NCBI GenBank assembly: GCA_034006575.1
Contig: JAVESN010000033.1
Location: forward strand, 1-18,090
Source of the DNA: Methanimicrococcus sp034006575
Lineage (GTDB): Archaea > Halobacteriota > Methanosarcinia > Methanosarcinales > Methanosarcinaceae
Length of the DNA stretch: 18,090 nt
Direction: 5' to 3'
Part shown: in pieces, positions 5,942 to 13,172 of the stretch
How positions within the stretch are numbered: position 1 is the stretch's first letter
Layout: each line of letters starts with the position of its first letter
Program-made: the position numbers and the translations under genes
Notes under the pieces: generated by a model
Seen by the model: only the letters and a program-made list of their open reading frames with translations
What the model was told of the DNA's origin: nothing
The model's database searches: none

Positions 5942-8854
5942 TCATTTGTCGTTTTTGTCTTGTTCTTTTCGCGCTCGCTTTTGGCTGTTTTTTAATTCCG
6001 GAGCTTTGCCGCTGTTTGAATATCTTGAATTATTCGGTTTTGACGCGGGTGATTTTTGTGATTTTGAAGCCGGAGATTTCGATTCGTTTTTCTTTTCGGA
6101 TTGACCGATTCCGAGCCGTTCGAACAGACTTCTTGAATCCGTTTCTGTTTGAACCGATTTTCTCCTCGGATTTTTCTCTTCCTCTTCCTTTATTTCTTTA
6201 TAATACATCAACGCGGAAACGGCGCCGACAAAAATGATTAAAAACCCGCCGCCGATTAAAATCAACATCCACGGGATTTCGATTTTTGGTTTTTCATCGA
6301 CCGTAAATGAAAAAGTTTGATTTGTTAATTCAAACGTGTTTTCTCCTGCGGTTTTTAATTTTATTGAAAACGAGACGTTCTTTTTCTCCCCCGGACTTAA
6401 CGTGATTTTTTTCGTTATTTCCTCATCCCCGATTTTGATAATAACTTCCTGCGTGTCTTTTTCTTTTCCGACATTCTCCACGGTCACGGTTATTTTTGTC
6501 TTTTTCCCGACCAAATTCTCCTCGGGGATATTCAAATCCGTTACGGCAAAATAAGGACCGTATTCTAAAACGCGCATCTCTCGCGTTCCCGTCATATAAC
6601 CCGTTTTATTTGCCGTCACTTTATAAACGCCCGCCGCGGAATCGGCCGTCACGTTGATCATACCGTTATCGTTTGTCGTTCCGATATGCACTTCGTTTTT
6701 GTAAACGCTCGCGCCGGTCACATCTTCATTATCGGAATCTTTGACGTGGATTTCAAAAGCATCTTTTGCGAATATGTAATCCGGAAACAGAATTTGGAGC
6801 TCATCCCCGCTGCCGCCATCCGGCGTTGATTGTTTTAATGTCGCGGTGTCATATCCGCTTTTTTTCGCTTCAAATTCATACTCGCCCGCGCTTCCCAACG
6901 TATAGGATATCGTGCCGGAGGCGTTTGTCGTGCCGATTAAATTTCCGTTCACTTTGACCTCTGCGTCCGCCAAATCTTTCCAGCTGCCGCTGTCATTGTA
7001 AACCACTTTTATCGTAATTTGTTCGTTCGGATAAATCGTCTCGGCCACTTCAATTCGAATATTCGATGAAGTGTCGGTTGTTGCTGTTGATTTACTGTAC
7101 GGGAAAAATATTAAATCATCCGAATCGGCCACATGGAAGAATAAATTATCCATCAGCGACACATTCGTTCCCTTAGCAAGCGAAACGGAATCCGTGTTGA
7201 TAAAAACAAGCGTGTTGCTTCCGGTGTACTCCACTTTCATGTTTCCGATTGATTTTCCGGCGCCGACATTTACGGCGGTTGAGGAGATTTGAAACACGGC
7301 GGAAATATCCACAAACGCGTCGTTTCCTTCAAAAACGTTTGAAACGCGAACGGCAATAATCGGAACGACTTCGCCGCCGACTTCGGATTCATAAATAAAA
7401 TTATCTCCGGAAGAAACTTTTTCTTCTTTGACGGTGTTTCCGTTTTTCTTTAAAATTAAACCGGCTTTTGTACCGTTATCCGTAATATTGTTTATTTGAA
7501 GCACGTATCCTTCTTCTAAAGTGATTTCCGTTCCTTTTTTATATTGGTTTTTGGTTCCGTTGTCAATGAGAATTTTTGAAATATTTTTTTCCTTTAACAC
7601 GCTGATATTGGCGTTTGTGAAATTCGTGGTGTTGTTTCTATCGGAAGAATTGTAGCGCACGTATCCGGCAAAGTAGACGTCGCCGTCTAAACAGAGGGCT
7701 TGATAGCCGCCCCAATCGGAATAATTAAACGTCGTGTTAAATGCCTCCGTTTGATACATAATATCGCCCGGGCCGACATTTCTTTGAAGGGTGCCGCTCA
7801 CGTCAAAATACAAGCTTTCGGTTTCTTTGCTGTTGTTGTAATCATAGGACAGGCCGGCAAAGTTCATTCCGGTCCAGTTTTTGATATTGTCGGAATTGTC
7901 GTAAACCGTTCCTCGGTTCGCGTATTTCTTTTCGGAAGCCGTCTTCGGGTCCGATACCAATTCAAATTTTAATTTGGACGTGTCTTTGACATCGATTTTC
8001 ATGTGTCCCATGAGCGTTACGGTGTTGTCTTTTTCGAGTCGTATCCGGTTCGGATTTTTCATTTCAATTCGGCTTTCATTAACGTTTACGATTTCCATCG
8101 CGCCGATTGTTTTATTTAAATTGACTTCCGTCGCGCTTTCCGAAATTTGAAACACGCCGTTAATGACGGCTTTTGATCCGTTCAATCCTTTGACGTGAAC
8201 GGCGATAATCGGAATCGTTCCGACATTGTCCAACGCTTTTTCATAAACAAACGTGGTGTTGTTTGAAACGGTTTCCTCTTTGACGACATTTCCGTTTTTC
8301 TCAAGGCTCATTCGAAATTGTTTGTTATTTTCATCGACGTCCTTTATTGTTATTTTGTAACCGTTTTCAAGAGAATAAGAATCACTCGCAGAGATACTTT
8401 TTTCATCGGATTTGTCAAGTAAAACGGGATATATCTTGTAATTTAAAAGCGTGCTGATATTGCTGTTTGCAAATTGGGCGGTGGACATGTTTCCGGAACT
8501 TGAGCGCGTGTATCCGGCAAAATAAGGCTCTCCTTGCCAGCCGATGACGCGGTAACTTCCCCACTCGGCGTATTCAAACGGAATCGGTTTGTATTCCGTT
8601 ACGTATTTGGCGTTTTCGGAGTTGATTTGCCGGTCGCTTGCAGAAATCGTCAAGGTGATGTTTTCTGTGTAAATCCCTTTGTCCGTGTCATACCATAATC
8701 CGGAATAAATCGCCGGCGTCCACGTGTATGTGGAAGACATTCCCTGTTCTTGATCCCAAAGATTGCTACCCTTGAGTGTGGCGGCGGCAGCGGGTGTGAG
8801 CAAACCTATCGTCAGAATCAAAATGATTAAAAAACTGAGTTCTTTTATTTTCAT
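5942..8854 (-). CDS. S-layer protein with duplicated S-layer domain, membrane anchor and basic cytoplasmic tail
   Basis: Surface protein of 970 residues from ATG 8854 (973 from GTG 8863). I prefer the ATG because it starts a clean signal peptide (MKIKELSF..., ending near AAAA), though neither start has a ribosome site. In 973-residue numbering, two homologous S-layer duplication domains occupy about 45-300 and 330-590. Both contain a W/DWGxY segment, xVYFAGY or PYFAGY, a KNGNxVKEExVS strand and a VPIIAVxV-type strand. Then come two carboxypeptidase-regulatory/PEGA-like beta domains (about 612-680 and 688-765, each with a GTTNxxG turn) and a CARDB-like domain (770-855). One membrane helix (864-887) precedes an 85-residue Lys/Ser/Pro/Glu-rich tail. 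Many N-x-S/T sites fit glycosylation. Known Methanosarcina S-layer proteins share the duplicated domain; the long basic cytoplasmic tail is unusual. Confidence 0.88.
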   Translation of the reverse strand: MKIKELSFLIILILTIGLLTPAAAATLKGSNLWDQEQGMSSTYTWTPAIYSGLWYDTDKGIYTENITLTISASDRQINSENAKYVTEYKPIPFEYAEWGSYRVIGWQGEPYFAGYTRSSSGNMSTAQFANSNISTLLNYKIYPVLLDKSDEKSISASDSYSLENGYKITIKDVDENNKQFRMSLEKNGNVVKEETVSNNTTFVYEKALDNVGTIPIIAVHVKGLNGSKAVINGVFQISESATEVNLNKTIGAMEIVNVNESRIEMKNPNRIRLEKDNTVTLMGHMKIDVKDTSKLKFELVSDPKTASEKKYANRGTVYDNSDNIKNWTGMNFAGLSYDYNNSKETESLYFDVSGTLQRNVGPGDIMYQTEAFNTTFNYSDWGGYQALCLDGDVYFAGYVRYNSSDRNNTTNFTNANISVLKEKNISKILIDNGTKNQYKKGTEITLEEGYVLQINNITDNGTKAGLILKKNGNTVKEEKVSSGDNFIYESEVGGEVVPIIAVRVSNVFEGNDAFVDISAVFQISSTAVNVGAGKSIGNMKVEYTGSNTLVFINTDSVSLAKGTNVSLMDNLFFHVADSDDLIFFPYSKSTATTDTSSNIRIEVAETIYPNEQITIKVVYNDSGSWKDLADAEVKVNGNLIGTTNASGTISYTLGSAGEYEFEAKKSGYDTATLKQSTPDGGSGDELQILFPDYIFAKDAFEIHVKDSDNEDVTGASVYKNEVHIGTTNDNGMINVTADSAAGVYKVTANKTGYMTGTREMRVLEYGPYFAVTDLNIPEENLVGKKTKITVTVENVGKEKDTQEVIIKIGDEEITKKITLSPGEKKNVSFSIKLKTAGENTFELTNQTFSFTVDEKPKIEIPWMLILIGGGFLIIFVGAVSALMYYKEIKEEEEKNPRRKSVQTETDSRSLFERLGIGQSEKKNESKSPASKSQKSPASKPNNSRYSNSGKAPELKNSQKRARKEQDKNDK

Positions 8855-8890
8855 GTGCGGCACTCGATATTTTGAATTGTGTGAAATAAT

Positions 8891-8906
8891 AATATTTATA
8901 AATATA
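8891..8906 (-). promoter_or_regulatory. Probable TATA box of the S-layer gene
   Basis: The palindromic TATTTATAAATA at 8893-8904 is a good archaeal TATA match, 44 bases (centre to start) before the ATG at 8854. Initiation about 25 bases downstream would leave a leader of roughly 10-20 bases. The region 8864-9127 is shared with the divergent pilin-like gene. Confidence 0.55.
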
Positions 8907-9079
8907 GTAATATTGTAATGTTATATCTCTTTATGGCATTTAAAACGGTTTGTTTTTTTGAACCTTGAGTTTGTTTTCAAACATCGGAGTTTTAACATTT
9001 TTTTCGTTTACATTCTTTTTTTTAATATTTTTTTAATATGACTCTATGGTTTATTTATATTATTCTTCTTTTCCGACTT

Positions 9080-9093
9080 GAAAATATTTAAAA
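9080..9093 (+). promoter_or_regulatory. Probable TATA box of the pilin-like gene
   Basis: GAAAATATTTAAAAA around 9080-9094 lies about 40 bases before the ATG at 9128, a spacing that predicts a leader of about 15 bases with no ribosome site. Confidence 0.5.
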
Positions 9094-9127
9094 ATGGTTT
9101 TATCCGATTTGTCTTTTTGTTTCTTTT

Positions 9128-10054
9128 ATGTCTCAAAAATCAATTCTTTCTTTTTTAAAAGAGGATACGGGGGTTTCAACGGTTTTTGGAGCGTTATTAT
9201 TGTTGGCGGTTTTGACCGTTTTTTTATCCGCGTTTTTAGCGATTGCCGTTCCGGCTTACAAAATGTCGGAGGAATCCAAAAAAGACGACCGTCTCCTCTC
9301 GGATATTTTTATTTTAATGGAGAGCCCGCCGCAAAAAAAGATCCAAAAAACGTTTCATACCGAAGACGTTGTTTTAAGAGCGGATGAGAACAGCGGCGGT
9401 TTTTTATTCGCGGCCTTTGTTTCCGTTCCGCCCGACACCTCTTCTTTTTTAAGATATGACGGGAAAAGCCAAAATTCCAAAATTTTTGACGAATTACAAT
9501 CACCCCCTCATCTTTCTTCTCTTCCGCCCGATTCGGAATATTATATCCTTTCCCGCGGGTCTCTTTTCTTTTCTTGCCGTTATTCTCAAATTCCGGAGCG
9601 GTCTTATCTTTTAGAGGACGCTTCTCTTCTTCTCCTCCAAAAAAGCGGCCATGTTTTTTTAACGCCGCCAAACATTTCGATTCGAAAATCAAACGACCGC
9701 ATTCTTTTGTCTATGTCGGGGGACATCATTTTATCCGGCTCTTCTCCGGTTTTTGCAAATCGGACGGTTGTCAAATCCGAAACGCTTCAAAAAGCGGAAA
9801 TTCACGATTTCGTTTCATTTTTGGCGATTCAATACTTGCCGCCGAATACGGACTCTTTTCTGTCCGCCAAAGAAAAAGAACAGAAAACAGAAGCTGTTTC
9901 TCGTTATTTTTCGGATTTAAATCACACGATTCATTTGAATTTTCCGGAATTGATTTCGGAGTGGGACGAGGAAAATTCAACGCTTCTCATTTCTTCCGAA
10001 TCCGCTTTTGAACTGGATTGCACGGTTCGCGAAATCCGATATTCGTTCTCCTGA
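9128..10054 (+). CDS. Archaeal pilin-like membrane protein with class III signal-type N-terminus
   Basis: Protein of 308 residues. The N-terminus, SFLKEDTGVSTVFGALLLLA (8-27), matches the layout of archaeal type IV pilin-like proteins: a short charged segment, a Gly-Val-Ser-x-Val-x-Gly junction and a hydrophobic helix (about 16-43). A prepilin peptidase of the EppA/PibD kind could cut near Gly15. The remaining ~265 residues are predicted extracellular, rich in Ser, Asp and short hydrophobic strands, with no motif I recognise. At 308 residues it is larger than a typical major pilin, so a minor pilin or a pilin-anchored surface protein is as likely. There is no ribosome site; the upstream TATA box implies a short leader. 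It is transcribed divergently from the S-layer gene, consistent with a cell-surface role. The N-terminal class is well supported; the function is not. Confidence 0.72.
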   Translation: MSQKSILSFLKEDTGVSTVFGALLLLAVLTVFLSAFLAIAVPAYKMSEESKKDDRLLSDIFILMESPPQKKIQKTFHTEDVVLRADENSGGFLFAAFVSVPPDTSSFLRYDGKSQNSKIFDELQSPPHLSSLPPDSEYYILSRGSLFFSCRYSQIPERSYLLEDASLLLLQKSGHVFLTPPNISIRKSNDRILLSMSGDIILSGSSPVFANRTVVKSETLQKAEIHDFVSFLAIQYLPPNTDSFLSAKEKEQKTEAVSRYFSDLNHTIHLNFPELISEWDEENSTLLISSESAFELDCTVREIRYSFS

Positions 10055-10262
10055 TTTCAAGAATCGTTTCTGTATTTTGCTTTATTTTTCGCCTTATTTT
10101 GTTTTTGTTTTCATTTTGTTTCCATTTTTTGAAAAACGTCCGCGGCGGCGGATTTCAAAGGCGCGCCGTTGCCAACAGCAAAACCAAATATTGACTTTTT
10201 GGATTTTTGGAATTTTTTGAAAAATTTCATTTCTTTCATTTTAACGAAGATAAAAAACGAAG
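10055..10262. terminator. T-rich region after the pilin-like gene and U-tract after tRNA-Arg(UCU)
   Basis: On the plus strand several T runs follow the pilin-like stop (10070-10130), suitable for archaeal U-tract termination. On the minus strand the tRNA is followed directly by CTTCGTTTTTTATC (about 10250-10262), a six-T tract likely to end the tRNA transcript. No gene is seen in the rest. Confidence 0.45.
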
Positions 10263-10337
10263 CGGGCCCGGGAGGATTCGAACCCCCGGCATTCGGGTTA
10301 GAAGCCCGACGCTATATCCTGGCTAAGCCACGAGCCC
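10263..10337 (-). tRNA. tRNA-Arg (anticodon UCU)
   Basis: The minus strand folds as a complete tRNA of 75 bases. The acceptor GGGCTCG pairs with CGGGCCC (one G-U), followed by discriminator G and no encoded CCA. The anticodon stem TCGGG/CCCGA encloses loop CTTCTAA, so the anticodon is UCU, reading AGA and AGG. The T arm is GGGGG-TTCGAAT-CCTCC. There is no intron. It is one of three arginine tRNAs in this window and the most divergent of them. Confidence 0.93.
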
Positions 10338-10370
10338 ATAGGACAAGATTGCAATGAACGCATTTTTGTG

Positions 10371-10380
10371 ATATATACTT
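10371..10380 (-). promoter_or_regulatory. Probable TATA box of tRNA-Arg(UCU)
   Basis: Minus-strand AAGTATATAT at 10371-10380, centred about 38 bases upstream of the mature tRNA 5' end. This is a typical archaeal box A position, allowing a short 5' leader trimmed by RNase P. Confidence 0.5.
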
Positions 10381-10499
10381 TTTGTTTCGGACTTTTTTTC
10401 TCTTCTTTCTTTTTCGTCTTTTATTTCTCTTTTACCCCTTATTTGTTCAATTTTGACGGGAGCGTTTTTTTGGAATAACATTTAAATCCCTTGGGAAAG

Positions 10500-10578
10500 G
10501 GTATATAACATTTAATGATTTTTCGTTTATATTTTTAAACGAAATTTTTTTGATGATTTATTCCACAGAGGATTTTAA
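10500..10578 (+). promoter_or_regulatory. ilvE promoter/leader with a 9-base inverted repeat
   Basis: A GGTATATAAC TATA candidate sits at 10500-10509. A perfect inverted repeat, TTTCGTTTA (10521-10529) and TAAACGAAA (10536-10544) with a six-base spacer, lies 35 bases before the ATG and itself contains a TATA-like centre. An AGAGGA ribosome site (10567-10572) precedes the ATG at 10579. The inverted repeat could be an operator or a leader hairpin; the sequence alone does not decide. Confidence 0.45.
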
Positions 10579-11676
10579 ATGAGCGAGAATTTAATGTATG
10601 CAAACGGCAAGTTTGTTCCCGATAACCAACCTGTAATATCTGTTTTTGATCATGGTTTTCTTTACGGAGACGGTGTTTTTGAAGGTATTCGCGCATACAA
10701 CGGCCGCGTTTTCAAATTAAAAGAGCATGTCGACCGGATGTTTGATTCGGCAAAAGCGATTGATTTGGATATCGGAATCTCTAAAGAAGATTTAGCGGAA
10801 GCCATTCTTGAAACGCTTCGCAAAAACAATTTAAAAGACGCTTACATCCGCCCCATCGTTTCTCGCGGTGTCGGTGATTTGGGGCTTGATCCGCGAAAAT
10901 GTTCCAAATCAAACATTTTTATTGTCGCCAAAGAAATGGGCTCTTTGTACGGCGACATTCCCGCATTAAAAGCCGTGACCGTCGGCGTTCGCCGCAATGC
11001 TCCGGACATGCTTTCTCCGAATATCAAATCGTTAAATTATTTGAACAATATTTTGGCAAAAATCGAAGCCAACGCCAAAGGCGGCGAAGAAGCCATATTC
11101 CTTGACAGCAACGGCTTTGTCGCGGAAGGCTCGGGCGATAATATTTTCATCATCAAAAACGGAGACGTTTACACGCCGCCGACCATCAACAATTTAAAAG
11201 GAATCACAAGAGCAACGGCGATAGACCTTTTAAAAGAAGAAAATATTCCGGTTTATGTCGAAAACATTTCTCTTTTTGACGTTTACACGGCCGATGAAAT
11301 CTTTGTCACCGGAACCGCGGCCGAAGCGGCCCCCGTCATTTGGGTGGACGGCCGAACCATCGGAGACGGAAAAACAGGCCCGATTACTCAGTTGATGCTT
11401 CAGAAATTTGAAGAAATAACGAAAACCACGGGAATGGAAATTTACCCGAAAAATCCCGCATCGAAAGCGACCGCTTCTAAAACAGCCGCAACCAAATCAA
11501 CGACCGCGGCCAAAACACCGGCGGCAACCAAATCAACGACCGCAGCCAAAACACCGGCGGCAACCAAATCAGCAACCGCGGCCAAAACACCGGCGGCAAC
11601 CAAATCAGCAACCGCGGCCAAAACACCGGCGGCAACCAAATCAACAACCGCGGCAAAGAAAACGACTAAAAAATAA
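10579..11676 (+). CDS. ilvE: Branched-chain amino acid aminotransferase with Lys/Ala/Thr repeat tail
   Basis: PLP-dependent fold-type IV aminotransferase interconverting Val, Leu, Ile and their 2-oxo acids with glutamate/2-oxoglutarate. The catalytic core spans residues 1 to about 292, a normal length for archaeal IlvE. It shows FDHGFLYGDGVFEGIRAY (23-40), R91 in YIRPIVSRG, PLP-binding Lys150 in NIKSLNYL, Glu183 in VAEGSGDNIF, GITRATAI (208-215) and TGTAAEAAP (244-252). An in-frame extension (294-365) then runs almost entirely in Ala, Lys, Thr, Ser and Pro, built on 12-residue repeats (AATKSTTAAKTP and variants). It resembles histone H1-like or other disordered basic tails, and I know no such tail as a usual part of IlvE. 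The start has an AGAGGA ribosome site. Core function is secure; the role of the tail is unknown. Confidence 0.93.
   Translation: MSENLMYANGKFVPDNQPVISVFDHGFLYGDGVFEGIRAYNGRVFKLKEHVDRMFDSAKAIDLDIGISKEDLAEAILETLRKNNLKDAYIRPIVSRGVGDLGLDPRKCSKSNIFIVAKEMGSLYGDIPALKAVTVGVRRNAPDMLSPNIKSLNYLNNILAKIEANAKGGEEAIFLDSNGFVAEGSGDNIFIIKNGDVYTPPTINNLKGITRATAIDLLKEENIPVYVENISLFDVYTADEIFVTGTAAEAAPVIWVDGRTIGDGKTGPITQLMLQKFEEITKTTGMEIYPKNPASKATASKTAATKSTTAAKTPAATKSTTAAKTPAATKSATAAKTPAATKSATAAKTPAATKSTTAAKKTTKK
11485..11661 (+). repeat. 36-base tandem repeat encoding the IlvE tail
   Basis: Nearly five head-to-tail copies of a 36-base unit encode AATKSTTAAKTP or AATKSATAAKTP. Copies differ at a few positions (ACG/GCA for Thr/Ala, GCG/GCA), and the last is cut short and ends in KKTTKK. 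Units three and four are almost identical, consistent with recent duplication by slippage or unequal recombination. Confidence 0.92.
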
Positions 11677-11687
11677 TTTTTAAAATC

Positions 11688-11730
11688 GAAAAATCAATCT
11701 TTGATTTTTCCTTTTTATTTAATATTTTTG
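11688..11730 (+). terminator. Hairpin plus T-tract terminator of ilvE
   Basis: A ten-base stem, GAAAAATCAA (11688-11697) with TTGATTTTTC (11701-11710), closes a three-base loop twelve bases after the ilvE stop, followed by CTTTTTATTT. It looks like an intrinsic-style terminator. The remainder to 11960 contains the drg promoter and nothing else I can identify. Confidence 0.6.
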
Positions 11731-11918
11731 ATTTATTCTAAATCTTTTCTTATTCAAGCGGACTCGGTTTTTCATTTCGGCGCGTGCGTTGATGGAATCA
11801 AAAAGACGCTTATTTTTTGTTCATTTTTTAAGTTTTTTTTGGCGTTTCATTAATTATATATAGTGAAAAACAGGTTACTCTTCACCGTCAGATTGATTTT
11901 GCGGTTCTTGATGATTTA

Positions 11919-11930
11919 TTTTATAAATTT
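11919..11930 (+). promoter_or_regulatory. Probable TATA box of the drg gene
   Basis: TTTTATAAATTT at 11919-11930 is a good archaeal TATA match about 36 bases before the drg ATG. The predicted leader is near 10 bases, in keeping with the lack of a ribosome site. Confidence 0.5.
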
Positions 11931-11960
11931 TACAGATTCTATTTATTTAAATTCGATAAC

Positions 11961-13055
11961 ATGGCGACATTACAGGAACAAATTCGGGAAGTCGAAGAAG
12001 AAATTAAAAAAACGACTTACAACAAGGCGACCTCTTTTCACATCGGCCGATTGAAAGCGAAGCTTGCAAAACTGCATGACGAGGTCGAGAAAAAGAGTTC
12101 CTCAAGCGGCACGGGCGAAGGGTACAGCGTTAAGAAATCCGGCGACGCGACCGTGACGCTTGTCGGGTTTCCCTCCGTCGGCAAATCCACGCTTTTAAAC
12201 AAATTAACGGACGCAAATTCCGAAGTCGGCGCTTACGCTTTTACGACGCTTACGGTTGTTCCGGGCGTCATGGAGTACAAGGGCGCCATTATTCAGATAT
12301 TAGATGTTCCCGGCCTGGTCAAAGGAGCGGCCTCCGGTCGCGGACGCGGAAAAGAAGTGATTGCGGTTATTCGCAATTCCGATTTGGTGATTTTTCTTTT
12401 AGACGTTTTTCAAACGGCGCATCATCAAGTCTTAATCGACGAGCTTTATGAAGCCGGCATTCGCGTTGACCAAACCTTGCCGGACGTCGTCATTAAAAAA
12501 GTGGACCGCGGAGGCATTCGCATCAACTCGACCGTGGAATTGGATTTGGACGAGGAGACCATTCGCTCCATCATGGACGAATATAAAATCCACAACGCGA
12601 CCGTTCTTTTCAGAGAAAACGTCACGGTCGACCAATTCATTGACGTAGTTGCCGGAAACCGAAGTTACGTGCCGTCTATGATTGTCGTCAACAAAGTGGA
12701 TTTGGCAACGCCTTATATTTTGGAAGAAAACATTAAAATGTACCCGGAAGCGGTTTTTATCTCGGCGCACAACAGCCAAAACTTGGATATGCTCCGCGAT
12801 GTTCTTTACGACCGCCTCGGATTTATTCGAGTTTATATGAAACCGCAAGGAGAAGCCGCCGATTTGGAAGAGCCGATGATTGTTCTTCGAAATACGGATG
12901 TCGGACAAATTTGCGACCGCCTTCATAAAGATTTTCGAAAAAAATTCCGGTTCGCTTACGTTTGGGGAGATTCTGCCAAACACCCGGGACAGCGTGTCGG
13001 TTTGGAGCATAAGTTAAAAGACAAAGATATTCTTTCCGTCGTGATTCAAAAATAA
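11961..13055 (+). CDS. drg: Drg-family GTP-binding protein (Obg superfamily, TGS domain)
   Basis: Archaeal homologue of eukaryotic Drg1/Drg2, a ribosome-associated GTPase. The 364 residues match the family length. Residues 1-46 form a charged helical region that in Drg proteins binds a partner. The G domain has G1 GFPSVGKST (69-77), the G2 region TTLTVVPG (95-102), G3 DVPGLVKGAASGRGRGKEV (115-133, diagnostic of Drg), G4 NKVD (244-247) and G5 SAH (268-270). The S5D2L insertion lies between about 165 and 235, and the C-terminal TGS domain spans about 287-363, ending KDKDILSVVIQK. The ATG at 11961 has no ribosome site and follows a TATA box closely, so the mRNA is probably nearly leaderless. hisS follows 117 bases later on the same strand. 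Confidence 0.95.
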   Translation: MATLQEQIREVEEEIKKTTYNKATSFHIGRLKAKLAKLHDEVEKKSSSSGTGEGYSVKKSGDATVTLVGFPSVGKSTLLNKLTDANSEVGAYAFTTLTVVPGVMEYKGAIIQILDVPGLVKGAASGRGRGKEVIAVIRNSDLVIFLLDVFQTAHHQVLIDELYEAGIRVDQTLPDVVIKKVDRGGIRINSTVELDLDEETIRSIMDEYKIHNATVLFRENVTVDQFIDVVAGNRSYVPSMIVVNKVDLATPYILEENIKMYPEAVFISAHNSQNLDMLRDVLYDRLGFIRVYMKPQGEAADLEEPMIVLRNTDVGQICDRLHKDFRKKFRFAYVWGDSAKHPGQRVGLEHKLKDKDILSVVIQK

Positions 13056-13172
13056 AGTTATTTCTGTTTCCATATTTTTGTCCTTTTTCCATAACTCTTT
13101 TAATTCATTTCATCCTTTCATTTTTAATTCGATTCATTTATTTCATTTTATTTCATTTAATTCCCAGGACAC
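13056..13172 (+). other. Pyrimidine-rich drg-hisS spacer
   Basis: T-rich runs after the drg stop (13060-13090) could terminate drg transcription. Further on, TTCATTT-like words recur several times (13100-13160). I see no clear TATA box, so hisS may be partly co-transcribed with drg. An AGGA (13164-13167) lies just upstream of the hisS ATG. Confidence 0.4.

Noticed and set aside
9094..9387. Alternative 97-residue frame overlapping the pilin-like gene
   Set aside because: It is a frame shadow; the 308-residue frame has the recognisable class III signal-type helix.
10169..10357. 62-residue plus-strand frame
   Set aside because: It runs straight through the complementary strand of tRNA-Arg(UCU).
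11442..11639. Antisense 65-residue Val/Ala/Leu-rich frame
   Set aside because: It is the reverse reading of the IlvE tail repeat and has no independent signals.
11458..11676. IlvE tail as a frameshift read-through artefact
   Set aside because: The tail is in frame with the core, keeps a 12-residue period and ends at a stop followed by a good terminator hairpin, so it looks like genuine coding sequence.
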